Below, piece after piece: positions 7,779-17,187 of a DNA stretch of 64,000 nucleotides; position 1 is the first letter of the stretch, and each line of letters starts with the position of its first letter. The translations under genes were made by a program, and so were the position numbers. Under the pieces are notes generated by a model, which made no database searches, was not told the origin of the DNA, and saw only the letters and a list, made by a program, of their open reading frames with translations. The DNA is from an uncultured Flavobacteriales bacterium (GTDB taxonomy: Bacteria > Bacteroidota > Bacteroidia > Flavobacteriales_G > Salibacteraceae), in assembly GCA_943788775.1 (NCBI GenBank), contig CALSRO010000002.1, positions 310,001 to 374,000 on the forward strand, read 5' to 3'.

Positions 7779-8858
7779 ATGCCTAAATTTCACCCGCTCC
7801 GCGTTTGTGACGTAAGACAAGAAACTGAAGATACTGTTTCGGTTGCTTTTGAAGTACCAACAGACCTGAATGACTCTTACAAATTCACACAAGGTCAATA
7901 CCTTACATTTAAAAAAGAATTGAATGGGGAGGAGATTCGAAGGAGTTATTCAATCTGTACAAGTCCTCTCGATAATGATTTGAGAGTTGCAATCAAAAAA
8001 GTTGATGGCGGTCTTTTTTCAACTTACGCAAACCAAAATCTCAAGGTGGATGACATACTTGAGGTTATGACTCCGTTGGGAAGATTTTTCACCAAATTGG
8101 ATTCAGCAAATAGCAAATCATATGTTGCTTTTGCCGCGGGTAGTGGTATAACTCCAATTATGGCGCACATTAAAACTGTTTTAGCCGTAGAGCCCAAAAG
8201 TGAGTTTACATTGATCTATGGAAACAAAACCACCAGCAGCATTATTTTCAGAGAAGAGTTAGAGGATCTTAAAAATGAATACATGAGCAGACTTCGGGTG
8301 TTTCATGTATTAAGCAGAGAAGCAAGCGAATTCCCTTTTTTACAAGGTCATATTGATGGTGAAAAGTGCGAGACCTTTTTTAAGCATTTTTTAGACATTG
8401 AAACTACAGATGAAGTGTTCATTTGCGGTCCTGCGCCCATGATTGAAGCTGTCAGCAATTCACTTCAACAAATGGGTTTAGACAGAAAACAAATTCATCT
8501 TGAATTATTTGCATCACCGCAGCAACTAGCCGAACGAAAAGGAGCTGCCACCAAAAAACAGGACGGGCCATCTATTCAAGCTCATATCAAGATTATTTTG
8601 GATGGGCTTAGTATGGAGTTTGACATGAAATCTTCACAGACAAACATTCTTGATGCAGCCCTGGCAAACGGAGCAGACCTTCCATATGCGTGTAAGGGTG
8701 GAGTTTGCGCAACTTGTAGAGCGAAAATTGATGAAGGCGAAGTGGAAATGGACGTGAATTACAGCCTTGAACCAGATGAACTCGAACGAGGTTTTGTTCT
8801 GACTTGCCAAAGTCACCCTAAGACAAAAAATGTAGTCGTCAATTTTGACGAGGCCTAA
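7779..8858 (+). CDS. paaE: 1,2-phenylacetyl-CoA epoxidase reductase subunit E
   Basis: This 359-residue three-domain reductase passes electrons from NADPH through FAD and a 2Fe-2S centre to the PaaA di-iron site. Domains in order are an FAD-binding barrel (RRSYSICTSP near residue 55), a nucleotide-binding domain (AAGSGITPIMAHIKT, later VFICGPAPMIEAV), and a C-terminal plant-type ferredoxin with cysteines in CKGGVCATCRAKI and LTCQSH. The order and length fit PaaE. Other ring-hydroxylase reductases share this architecture, but divergence from paaA-paaB supports the call. It is transcribed away from paaA, with its own promoter-like box. Confidence 0.9.
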   Translation: MPKFHPLRVCDVRQETEDTVSVAFEVPTDLNDSYKFTQGQYLTFKKELNGEEIRRSYSICTSPLDNDLRVAIKKVDGGLFSTYANQNLKVDDILEVMTPLGRFFTKLDSANSKSYVAFAAGSGITPIMAHIKTVLAVEPKSEFTLIYGNKTTSSIIFREELEDLKNEYMSRLRVFHVLSREASEFPFLQGHIDGEKCETFFKHFLDIETTDEVFICGPAPMIEAVSNSLQQMGLDRKQIHLELFASPQQLAERKGAATKKQDGPSIQAHIKIILDGLSMEFDMKSSQTNILDAALANGADLPYACKGGVCATCRAKIDEGEVEMDVNYSLEPDELERGFVLTCQSHPKTKNVVVNFDEA

Positions 8859-8904
8859 TTCAACAACCCTATTTTCACTTGTTTCGCAAATAGAAATTTA
8901 ATTC

Positions 8905-9840
8905 ATGAAGCATTCTAAAATCCTTGTAATTGGAGCCTGTGGTCAAGTTGGGACCGAATTGGTAGACAACCTAGCTGATCGCTTTGGTCCTGAACGCGTG
9001 ATTGCCTCTGACATTCGTGATCAAGCCGATTTTTCGGTGGATTATATCAAATTAGATGTCTTAGATAGAGCAGCAGTTAAACAAGTCGTAATTGACAACA
9101 ATATTTCTGAAGTATATCATCTGGCAGCATTGCTATCTGCCACTGCCGAAAAGAACCCCGAATTTGGTTGGAAACTCAATATGGATGGTCTGTTCAGCAT
9201 TCTCGACTTAGCAAAGGAAGGATTGCTCAAAAAAATATTTTGGCCAAGTTCCATTGCGGTATTTGGACCTACAACTCCACGTTTCGACACCCCACAATAC
9301 ACGATTATTGAGCCAACTACGGTTTATGGCATTTCAAAATTTGCAGGCGAACGTTGGTGTCAATATTACCATGACAGATATGGTGTGGATGTGAGAAGCA
9401 TAAGGTATCCAGGCCTAATCGGTTGGAAATCACTTCCAGGAGGTGGGACAACCGATTATGCAGTTGAAATCTTTCATGAAGCATTAAAAAACAACTCATA
9501 TAATTGTTTTCTGAGTGCCGACACCGCCTTGCCTATGATGTACATGAGCGATGCAATCAAAGCTACAATTGACATAATGCAAGCGCCAAGTGACACAATT
9601 AAAATCAGATCAAGTTATAACATCAGCGCAATGAGTTTTAATCCTGCAGAAATTGCTCACGAGATTAAAAAACACATTTCTGATTTTGAAATTCAATACG
9701 AACCTGACTTCAGACAGGCAATAGCTAATAATTGGCCTGCCTCTATCAATGACCAGGAAGCAAGGGATCATTGGAACTGGAAACATGAGTTTGACCTTCG
9801 TAGAATGGTTGTTGATATGATAGAAAACCTAAAAGGATGA
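8905..9840 (+). CDS. L-threonine 3-dehydrogenase, short-chain (epimerase-like) type
   Basis: This 311-residue protein of the extended SDR/epimerase fold has an NAD-binding motif GACGQVGTEL (residues 10-19) and the catalytic YGISKFAGE motif (YxxxK). The segments YHLAALLSATAEKNP, SSIAVFGP and GGGTTDYAVEIFHEALK are characteristic of the short-chain L-threonine 3-dehydrogenases known from flavobacteria and proteobacteria. These oxidise threonine to 2-amino-3-ketobutyrate. No 2-amino-3-ketobutyrate CoA ligase lies next to it. A generic NAD-dependent epimerase is the alternative, but the substrate-loop sequences favour threonine dehydrogenase. Confidence 0.85.
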   Translation: MKHSKILVIGACGQVGTELVDNLADRFGPERVIASDIRDQADFSVDYIKLDVLDRAAVKQVVIDNNISEVYHLAALLSATAEKNPEFGWKLNMDGLFSILDLAKEGLLKKIFWPSSIAVFGPTTPRFDTPQYTIIEPTTVYGISKFAGERWCQYYHDRYGVDVRSIRYPGLIGWKSLPGGGTTDYAVEIFHEALKNNSYNCFLSADTALPMMYMSDAIKATIDIMQAPSDTIKIRSSYNISAMSFNPAEIAHEIKKHISDFEIQYEPDFRQAIANNWPASINDQEARDHWNWKHEFDLRRMVVDMIENLKG

Positions 9841-9937
9841 ATCAACGTATGATCATTTGAATTATTCCTTAACTAGTTTCGTAAGGTCGTTCAATGAAAT
9901 AAATCTATCTTGCGCTCCCTTCGAAAGGCATTTATAA

Positions 9938-10816
9938 ATGAAATTCACAGTTCTATTATTATTATTATTCGTCTCTTCCTTTGCGTTAGCCCAAAACGCA
10001 ACAAATCCTGATGGTCGAAAGACGGGCCCCTGGGTTATTAAAGGTGCTGACTCTCCTAAACCTGGATATGCGCCAAGCGCTAAGGTGGAGGAAGGTAGCT
10101 ATGAAAATGGTAGAAAGGTTGGGATTTGGAAGACCTATTACCCAAGCGGCCAAATCAAATCCGAAATCACACATGTTAGTGGTCGCCCAAAGGGTCCTTA
10201 TAAGACATACTATGAAAATGGTCAGATTGAAGAACAAGGAAATTGGGCGTTAAATAAACAGACCGGAAATTTCAAACGATACTATGAAAATGGTCAAGTG
10301 TCTCAGAATTTCACATTTAATGAATCTGGAAAACGAGACGGAAAACAGGTCTATTACCATGAAAATGGTCAAGTAACGATAGAGGGAAGTTGGGCAGGTG
10401 GAAAGGAAGATGGTGAAATCAAAGAATATTTTGCGGACGGAAGCGTAAAATCTATCCGAGTATTTAATGGTGGTCAAATGGATGCTTCTAAGTCAACTTT
10501 CAAAGAACCAGCCACTCCACAGGCAGCCGTAAAATCTGAGCCCGAACCAGTTAAAGATGCTTCGAATAAAGTAAAGACTACGGTTAAAGTCACAAGTTCT
10601 GTTGCCAAACCAAATACTGAATTGTTCGATGGAAATGGCGAACACACCCTGTACAACAAGGACCGACAGATTTTTCAAAAAGGTCTTTTTAAAGATGGAC
10701 GACTTTATAACGGAAAAGTCTATCGATACGATGATAACGGAATCCTCACCAATATTGAAATGTATCAAAAGGGTAAATACATTGGTGATGGTGTCATTGA
10801 TAAAAACATGCAATAG
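9938..10816 (+). CDS. Secreted MORN_2-repeat protein
   Basis: This 292-residue protein has an N-terminal signal peptide (residues 1-18, cleavage after FALAQ). At least four to five MORN_2-type repeats follow, with the pattern G-x-W-K-x-Y-Y-x-x-G-Q-I (for example GIWKTYYPSGQIKSE and GPYKTYYENGQIEEQ), between residues 55 and 175. A low-complexity linker rich in Pro, Lys and Val (residues 185-225) follows, and then one or two more repeats at the C-terminus. Such proteins are common in Bacteroidota and are often annotated as YwqK-family antitoxin-like proteins, but no toxin is adjacent. The function is unknown, and an envelope scaffold role is plausible. It is flanked by short gaps and seems monocistronic. 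Confidence 0.85.
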   Translation: MKFTVLLLLLFVSSFALAQNATNPDGRKTGPWVIKGADSPKPGYAPSAKVEEGSYENGRKVGIWKTYYPSGQIKSEITHVSGRPKGPYKTYYENGQIEEQGNWALNKQTGNFKRYYENGQVSQNFTFNESGKRDGKQVYYHENGQVTIEGSWAGGKEDGEIKEYFADGSVKSIRVFNGGQMDASKSTFKEPATPQAAVKSEPEPVKDASNKVKTTVKVTSSVAKPNTELFDGNGEHTLYNKDRQIFQKGLFKDGRLYNGKVYRYDDNGILTNIEMYQKGKYIGDGVIDKNMQ

Positions 10817-10850
10817 GCTGAATCTGCCCTCGACTGCAACCTCACGATAC

Positions 10851-10858
10851 TATCTTTG
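10851..10858 (+). promoter_or_regulatory. -7 box upstream of cysS
   Basis: TATCTTTG is a perfect match to the TAnnTTTG -7 consensus and lies 20 bases before the cysS ATG. No convincing TTG -33 element is seen at the expected distance. Confidence 0.45.
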
Positions 10859-10878
10859 CGCTTCTTACTAGAAGTATC

Positions 10879-12342
10879 ATGGATTCATTGCATTTATACA
10901 ATACACTTTCGAGTCAAAAAGAAAAGTTCGAACCAATAAACCCTCCGTTCGTTGGCCTATACGTGTGCGGACCTACTGTCTACAGCCATGTTCATCTAGG
11001 AAACTGTAGAACCTTCATCTCCTTTGACCTCGTAAATCGATACCTCCGACATTTAGACTACAAGGTGCGTTATGTTCGAAATATTACAGATGCTGGCCAC
11101 CTCGAAAATGATTCTGATGAGGGGGAGGATAAAATCAGCAAAAAGGCTCGATTAGAATCTTTGGAGCCAATGCAAATTGTGCAGACCTATTCGCTAGACT
11201 TTCATGAAAAGATGGCTATCTTCAACACCTTACCACCTGATATAGAGCCAACTGCTACCGGCCACATTGTTGAGCAGATAGAAATAATCAAAAACATTAT
11301 TGAAAAAGGACTTGCTTACGAAGTGAACGGTTCTGTCTATTTTGATGTGATTAAGTATTCAGAAAGTAACAATTACGGTGAGCTCAGTGGCAGAAAAATA
11401 GATGAACTCCTTAGTGGCACAAGAGACTTAGATGCACAAGAAGAAAAGAGAAACCCTCTAGATTTTGCGTTATGGAAAAAAGCTTCTCCTGCACACATAA
11501 TGAGATGGAACTCTCCTTGGGGTATAGGTTTTCCTGGTTGGCACCTTGAGTGTTCAGTCATGAGCACAAAATACTTGGGTGAGACTTTTGACATACATGG
11601 CGGAGGAATGGATCTTAAATTTCCGCACCATGAGTGTGAAATCGCCCAAAACAAAGCTGCAAATGGACAACACGCGGTCAAGTACTGGCTACATGGCAAC
11701 ATGCTCACGTTTGAAGGAAAGAAAATGTCGAAGTCACTCGGAAATTCAATACTACCCGAAGAGCTTTTTACCGGAGATCATCCGCTTTTAAATAAAGATT
11801 TCCACCCAATGGTGGTACGATTCTTTATGTTGCAGGCACACTATAGAAGTACTTTAGATTTTTCGAATGCCGCGCTAGAAGCTTCTGAAAAAGGTTTTTA
11901 TCGATTGATGGCTGCAATAAAGCAAATCGACACTTTACCTATTTCAGAAGAAAATGAAGTTGATGTTGAATCCTATTCAAAGTCTTTTTATCAGGCTATG
12001 AATGATGATTTTAATAGCCCCATTCTGATAGGTCATCTATTTGACTTAGTGAAAACCATTAATTCGGCAGCTGACGGAAGAATCAAGGTGACACAGGATG
12101 CTGTCAATCAAATCAAGGTGCTTGTGAACCATTTTGTTTTTGATGTTCTCGGCTTAAAACCTGCTGATGAAGACGGTAATCAAGATCTGGTGAATGGACT
12201 TATGGATTTGATTATTGAGATGCGGACACGGGCAAGGCAAAGCAAGGATTGGTCGACATCAGATGCCATTAGAGATCAGTTAAACTCGTTGAAAATAGTC
12301 GTAAAAGACGGCAAAGAAGGTGTTACATGGGAAGCTCAATAA
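10879..12342 (+). CDS. cysS: Cysteinyl-tRNA synthetase
   Basis: This 487-residue class I aminoacyl-tRNA synthetase attaches cysteine to tRNA-Cys. The zinc ligand Cys30 sits in [14 protein letters not shown], which also contains the HIGH-type motif HVHLG. Further zinc ligands are in [10 protein letters not shown] and FPHHECE. The KMSKS loop is visible as [10 protein letters not shown]. The C-terminal helical anticodon-binding region is present, so the gene is full length. The last 16 bases overlap the start of the next gene, which suggests coupling. Confidence 0.97.
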   Translation: MDSLHLYNTLSSQKEKFEPINPPFVGLYVCGPTVYSHVHLGNCRTFISFDLVNRYLRHLDYKVRYVRNITDAGHLENDSDEGEDKISKKARLESLEPMQIVQTYSLDFHEKMAIFNTLPPDIEPTATGHIVEQIEIIKNIIEKGLAYEVNGSVYFDVIKYSESNNYGELSGRKIDELLSGTRDLDAQEEKRNPLDFALWKKASPAHIMRWNSPWGIGFPGWHLECSVMSTKYLGETFDIHGGGMDLKFPHHECEIAQNKAANGQHAVKYWLHGNMLTFEGKKMSKSLGNSILPEELFTGDHPLLNKDFHPMVVRFFMLQAHYRSTLDFSNAALEASEKGFYRLMAAIKQIDTLPISEENEVDVESYSKSFYQAMNDDFNSPILIGHLFDLVKTINSAADGRIKVTQDAVNQIKVLVNHFVFDVLGLKPADEDGNQDLVNGLMDLIIEMRTRARQSKDWSTSDAIRDQLNSLKIVVKDGKEGVTWEAQ

Positions 12343-13337
12343 GTAAGTACCTTGTCCTATTTATCCTTATCACTCTATCTTTAAGTGGATGCGAGGATGA
12401 TCAGAAAATTGGCCCAACAAACGAACAAGTTGCACCCAAACCCCAACTGGTTCTTAAATCAATTCCTGATTTCTCTGCTGACTCTGCATACAGCTATATC
12501 AAAAAACAAGTTGATTTTGGTCCCAGGGTTCCAAACACTGATAACCATGTTGCTTGCGCAAAATGGTTAGAGGGTAAACTTGACTCGTATGGCTTAAAAA
12601 CGAATGTCCAAGAAGCTTCCGTTGTTGCATACAACGGACAAAATTTGGAAATATTCAACATTATGGGGCAATACCTGCCCGAAAATGAAAAGAGGATTCT
12701 TCTATGTGCTCATTGGGACACCAGACCCTATGCCGACCGAGATTCAAAAGACCTGAGAAAACCAATTGATGGCGCAAATGATGGTGCGAGTGGCGTTGGG
12801 GTTTTGTTAGAAATTGCTCGTGTATTAGGTTCAACAGAGCTACCACCAAATGTGGGGGTAGATATAGTATTCTTCGATGCTGAAGATTATGGAAAACCGG
12901 AAGGTTCGATGGTAGGCAATTCAAGTAATTCATGGTGCTTAGGCTCTCAATATTGGTCTAAGAATTTACCCATCCCCGGTTATAAAGCCGAGTATGGAAT
13001 CTTATTGGATATGGTAGGTGCTGGAAATGCCGTTTTTCCAAAGGAGGGAATATCTATGTACTACGCGCCACAGGTGGTCAATCATGTGTGGAATATCGCA
13101 GCAGCAATGGGGCATACAAATTACTTTAAACCTTTTAAGGGAAACGAGATCACAGACGATCATCGCTACCTCAATGAAATTGCTCGGATTCCGACTATTG
13201 ACATTATCCATTACGAAATGGGAAGGAACGACTTTGGTGTATTTCATCATACCCATGATGACAACATGGATGTTATCGCGAAACCAACCTTGAAAGTAGT
13301 GGGTGAGGTAGTCTTGCAGGTTATCTATAGCGAGTAA
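12327..13337 (+). CDS. M28-family glutaminyl-peptide cyclotransferase-like lipoprotein
   Basis: This 336-residue protein has a lipoprotein signal (lipobox LSLSGC, Cys22), so it is anchored in the envelope. The mature part is an M28-type zinc hydrolase fold with metal-binding segments [27 protein letters not shown] and FFDAEDYG, plus a late FHHTHDD. This pattern, with QYWSKNLP, is typical of bacterial glutaminyl cyclases, which convert N-terminal Gln to pyroglutamate on exported proteins. A Zn aminopeptidase is the alternative. In Bacteroidota many exported proteins begin with Gln after signal cleavage, so an envelope glutaminyl cyclase would have many substrates. It overlaps the end of cysS by 16 bases and meets the next gene tail-to-tail. 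Confidence 0.85.
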   Translation: MGSSISKYLVLFILITLSLSGCEDDQKIGPTNEQVAPKPQLVLKSIPDFSADSAYSYIKKQVDFGPRVPNTDNHVACAKWLEGKLDSYGLKTNVQEASVVAYNGQNLEIFNIMGQYLPENEKRILLCAHWDTRPYADRDSKDLRKPIDGANDGASGVGVLLEIARVLGSTELPPNVGVDIVFFDAEDYGKPEGSMVGNSSNSWCLGSQYWSKNLPIPGYKAEYGILLDMVGAGNAVFPKEGISMYYAPQVVNHVWNIAAAMGHTNYFKPFKGNEITDDHRYLNEIARIPTIDIIHYEMGRNDFGVFHHTHDDNMDVIAKPTLKVVGEVVLQVIYSE

Positions 13338-14224
13338 CTACTTCGCCAAACCGCGAATCCAGTCTTTAACTTTCTCCTGTAGTTGAAATGGAATAAAGTG
13401 ATTTCCTCCGTACATGGTAACCATGTTTGGGATCACATGTGCTAGTTTTTCTTCAGCAAACGCGAAATTCTCAAATGGCACAATACCATCGCTGTCACCA
13501 TGTACATATGTCACTTTGGCCTGGATGTTTTTCCATTGATCTAGGAGTTTTTCAAGTTCAGCTGCGTGATTTGTTTTCTCAACTGCAGCAGTCTCCATGT
13601 CCTTTGGCGTTATCCATTTAGTTGGAACCGAACAACCTAGTTTACCTGCCCATTCAAACTTTTCATGTTTAGGATCAATTGCAGGTGCTAGAAATAACAA
13701 TCCATGTATGTCGTCTGGTCGATCCATGGCAATCTTGGCGATAATCGGACCTCCATAGGAGTGACCAACAAGTATAATCGGCTGGCTATCCAACAATAGT
13801 TCATTAATAATCGGATAGAGTGATTCTGCCTGTTTTTGAATACTTGGTTCAGCATTACCCCTACCAGAGCCTCCATATCCAAGGCGATCAATAGTGATTA
13901 ATTGAATGAATCTGCAAAAGATGGGTCCTTCAGATAGTCATAATAATTGTCTGAGCCACCGGGTGCACCATGAACAAAAATGACTGTAGGCTTTGCTGTG
14001 CTCGCAGTCGTCACTTCCAAATATCTTATCGAAAGATCACCATTATCCGTGTATTTCAAATTCGGCATAGTACTACTATCCTCAAATTCGGCCAAAGCAT
14101 CGGCATCAATGTCTTTCTTCTGACAAGCTGAAATACCGGTAACCAAGACCCATGCAATGGGTAAAGCAAACCTTCTAGTTTTCCATTTTAGCTTTTTCGC
14201 AAATATGTTTCTATATATATTCAT
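13338..14224 (-). pseudogene. Alpha/beta-hydrolase lipoprotein with a single frameshift
   Basis: The N-terminal part (14224 down to a stop at 13898-13900) has a lipoprotein signal (lipobox GISAC) and the oxyanion segment VIFVHGAPGGSDNYYDYL. The C-terminal part continues in another frame, with LITIDRLGYGGSGRGNAEPS read upstream of the next start, then the nucleophile elbow GHSYGG and a C-terminal acid/His region (HGDSDGIVPF, YGGNHFIPF). The two halves join perfectly if one base is restored near 13898-13912. The whole would be an envelope alpha/beta hydrolase of about 295 residues. It may be a recent pseudogene or a sequencing error. I chose ATG 14224 over the in-frame TTG at 14233. Confidence 0.8.
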
Positions 14225-14360
14225 GTCATTCAAATCTAATCTCTCCTCCTAAATGTAAACCTGAATAATTGCAAACGGTTCATTACTTAAGCCAATCAAC
14301 CAAGAATATCTTTCTTCGACTAAATCCTATCCCCTATTTTTCGGCCATTAACTTGACCTT

Positions 14361-17144
14361 ATGGCAGAAGACAAAAGACTTTTTTTAATTGACGCTTATG
14401 CGATCATTTTCCGAGCGTATTACTCTTTCATTTCTAACCCAAGAATAAATAGTAAGGGCTTAAATACTTCAGCCATGTTCGGATTTACGAACACGCTATG
14501 GAGTCTATTGCAAAAAGAAAACCCAACACATATTGCCGTTGTTTTTGATCCGCCAGGTGATAATTTCAGAAAGGAGCAATTCCAAGCCTACAAGGCAAAT
14601 CGGGATGAAACACCAGAGGATATTAAAAAGTCTGTTCCTTATATACGCGAAATCATCAAGGCCATGCGCATACCAACACTTGAAGTGGCTGGCTTCGAAG
14701 CGGATGACACCATTGGCACCCTCGCTAAAAAAGGAAAAAAGGCGGGCTACACCGTCTATATGATGACTCCTGACAAGGACTTTGGTCAGCTGATTGAAGA
14801 TGGAATTTACATGTATAAACCCGGAAGAAAAGGTGGTGATCACGAGGTGATTGGAGTGAAAGAAGTATGCGAACGATATGGCATTGAACGCCCAACACAG
14901 GTGATTGACATCTTGGGAATGATGGGAGATGCTGTGGATAATATACCAGGAATACCAGGTGTTGGCGAAAAAACGGCCATCAAGTTTATCCAGCAGTTCG
15001 GGTCAATGGAGGGTTTGTATGAAAACTTGGATCAATTGAAAGGCAAGATGAAAGAAAAGGTCGAAGCAAATAAAGAGCAGGCCTTCATGTCAAAACAATT
15101 GGCCACCATCGAATTGAACGTTCCTATAGAATTTGACGAGTCCGACCTAATTAGAGAAGAGCCTGATAAGGATAGATTGATAGCCATCTTTGAAGACCTT
15201 GAATTCCGGACCCTTACCAAAAACATTTTAGGTGAAGAAATTGCGGTAACAAAGACTCCTTCCGAATCACAACTAGACTTGTTTGGAGGAGGCGAGGATA
15301 ATGTGGAGGTTGAGCTAGTTTCATCTAATATCAAAACCATTGAAAACACACCACATGAATACAAAATGGTGCAAGGGGAATCAGAATTGGCCGATTTGGT
15401 TCAACTCTTAATCAATCAACCCTCGGTTTGTTTTGACACAGAAACCACTGGAATTGACCCCCACCAAGCAGAAATTGTAGGAATCTCCTTTTGTTATCAA
15501 AAAGGTGAGGCATATTATGTTCCTACTCCTAAGGACGAAATTAAAACTCAGCAAATTCTAAATGCATTCAAACTATTTTTTGAAAATGAAAGCATTGAGA
15601 AAGTTGGTCAAAATCTAAAATATGACATCGAGGTTCTAAGGCAGTATAACATCAAAGTTGAAGGTCCACTTTACGACACCATGATTGCGCATTTCCTGCT
15701 TCATCCAGAAACCAAAAACAATATGGATGACATGGCTCAATTTTACCTTGGTTATAAACCGGTTTCTATCGAGTCTTTAATTGGACCAAAAGGTAAAAAC
15801 CAAGGTAATATGCGAGATGTGACCTTGGACAAAGTCACTGAATACGCGGCTGAAGATGCTGACATTACCTGGCAACTCAAACTTTCAATTGACAAAAAAT
15901 TGACCGAAGAGCATACGGTTCGACTTTTGAAGGAAATGGAGTATCCACTTGTTCGGGTGCTGGCAGATATGGAATGTCAGGGAATCAACTTGGACGTAGC
16001 TGCGCTCAACAAAATGTCAGAAGAACTTGATAAAGATGCCATCAGGTTGAAAGACAAAGTATTTGCATTAGCCAACACTGATTTTAATTTGGATTCACCA
16101 AAGCAATTAGGCGAAGTTTTATTCGATCATTTAAAAATTGATAGTAATGCTAAAAAGACACAGACTGGTCAATATCAAACGAATGAAGCTACGCTTGAAA
16201 AGCTTGCTGCTAAGCATGAAATCATACCGTTGATTCTAGATTATCGATCTGTGCGAAAATTGAAAAGCACTTATGTTGATAGCCTTCCTGATATGGTCAA
16301 TCCCAAAACGGGACGGGTGCACACTAACTATATGCAAACCGTAGCGGCCACAGGTCGTTTATCCTCCAATCATCCCAACCTTCAAAACATTCCGATTCGG
16401 ACTGAGCGCGGTCGTGAAATACGAAAAGCTTTCATACCAAGAGACAGCAAGCACCTCATTCTAGCGGCAGATTATTCTCAAGTTGAGTTAAGAATCATTG
16501 CCGCCATCAGTAAGGATGAAGGAATGATTAAAGCCTTTAAGGACGGGTTAGATATTCATACAGCCACTGCTGCTAAAGTGTTCAATGTAGAGTTATCTGA
16601 TGTGTCGCGAGAAATGCGTAGTAAAGCTAAGGCTGTAAACTTTGGGATCGCCTATGGTCAAGGAGCTTTTGGTTTGGCGCAAAACCTTAATATTTCCAGA
16701 ACAGAGGCGAAAGAAATTATAGATAACTATTTCGAGCAATTTCCTGGAATCTTGAGCTATAAGGACTCAAGCATAGAACTTGCACGCAAGAATGGATATG
16801 CAGAGACAATTATGGGTCGCAGACGCTATTTACCCGATATCAATTCAAAAAACCATGTTGTGCGAAGCAGTGCGGAGCGAAATGCGATTAATGCCCCCAT
16901 TCAGGGATCAGCAGCTGACATTATCAAAGTAGCGATGATCAACTTATCAAAGGTTTTTCATGAGCAAAAATTCAAGAGTCAAATGCTATTGCAAGTTCAC
17001 GATGAGCTTGTTTTTGATGCACATGTTGATGAAATTGATGAAATCACTCCTATAATCCGAAAAGAAATGGAAGGTGCCGTGCAATTAAGTGTTCCATTGT
17101 TGGTCGATATTAATACTGGAAACAATTGGTTAGAAGCTCACTAA
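14361..17144 (+). CDS. polA: DNA polymerase I
   Basis: This 927-residue family A polymerase is used for Okazaki fragment maturation and repair. The N-terminal 5'-3' exonuclease (about residues 1-290) opens with FLIDAYAIIFRAYY and contains GFEADDTIGTLA and DAVDNIPGIPGVGEKTA. The central 3'-5' exonuclease appears active, with CFDTETTGIDP (DxE) near residue 357, NLKYDIEVL and YAAEDADITWQL. The polymerase domain carries motif A (AADYSQVELRIIAA), motif B (RSKAKAVNFGIAYGQG) and motif C (QVHDELVFD). All domains are intact. The gene starts 127 bases from the divergent hydrolase. Confidence 0.97.
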   Translation: MAEDKRLFLIDAYAIIFRAYYSFISNPRINSKGLNTSAMFGFTNTLWSLLQKENPTHIAVVFDPPGDNFRKEQFQAYKANRDETPEDIKKSVPYIREIIKAMRIPTLEVAGFEADDTIGTLAKKGKKAGYTVYMMTPDKDFGQLIEDGIYMYKPGRKGGDHEVIGVKEVCERYGIERPTQVIDILGMMGDAVDNIPGIPGVGEKTAIKFIQQFGSMEGLYENLDQLKGKMKEKVEANKEQAFMSKQLATIELNVPIEFDESDLIREEPDKDRLIAIFEDLEFRTLTKNILGEEIAVTKTPSESQLDLFGGGEDNVEVELVSSNIKTIENTPHEYKMVQGESELADLVQLLINQPSVCFDTETTGIDPHQAEIVGISFCYQKGEAYYVPTPKDEIKTQQILNAFKLFFENESIEKVGQNLKYDIEVLRQYNIKVEGPLYDTMIAHFLLHPETKNNMDDMAQFYLGYKPVSIESLIGPKGKNQGNMRDVTLDKVTEYAAEDADITWQLKLSIDKKLTEEHTVRLLKEMEYPLVRVLADMECQGINLDVAALNKMSEELDKDAIRLKDKVFALANTDFNLDSPKQLGEVLFDHLKIDSNAKKTQTGQYQTNEATLEKLAAKHEIIPLILDYRSVRKLKSTYVDSLPDMVNPKTGRVHTNYMQTVAATGRLSSNHPNLQNIPIRTERGREIRKAFIPRDSKHLILAADYSQVELRIIAAISKDEGMIKAFKDGLDIHTATAAKVFNVELSDVSREMRSKAKAVNFGIAYGQGAFGLAQNLNISRTEAKEIIDNYFEQFPGILSYKDSSIELARKNGYAETIMGRRRYLPDINSKNHVVRSSAERNAINAPIQGSAADIIKVAMINLSKVFHEQKFKSQMLLQVHDELVFDAHVDEIDEITPIIRKEMEGAVQLSVPLLVDINTGNNWLEAH

Positions 17145-17163
17145 TCATTCATTTGATTCACGC

Positions 17164-17171
17164 TATCTTTG
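17164..17171 (+). promoter_or_regulatory. -7 box upstream of the 17188 lipoprotein gene
   Basis: TATCTTTG matches the TAnnTTTG consensus, 16 bases before the ATG at 17188. A TTTG at 17152-17155 is too close to serve as -33, so the upstream element is unclear. Confidence 0.4.
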
Positions 17172-17187
17172 CAGAATATAAATCAAC

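Noticed and set aside
8871-8895. Terminator after paaE
   Set aside because: A CTATTT/AAATAG pairing exists but with a 13-base loop, low GC and no T-run, so it is too weak to call.
10081-10480. CRISPR-like short repeats
   Set aside because: The repeats are in frame, coding for MORN_2 motifs, and spacers are similar rather than unique. No cas genes are present.
13898-13921. Programmed -1 frameshift in the alpha/beta hydrolase
   Set aside because: No convincing slippery heptamer or downstream structure is placed at the join. The family fit is best with a base restored after the DSF codons, so indel or sequence error is simpler.
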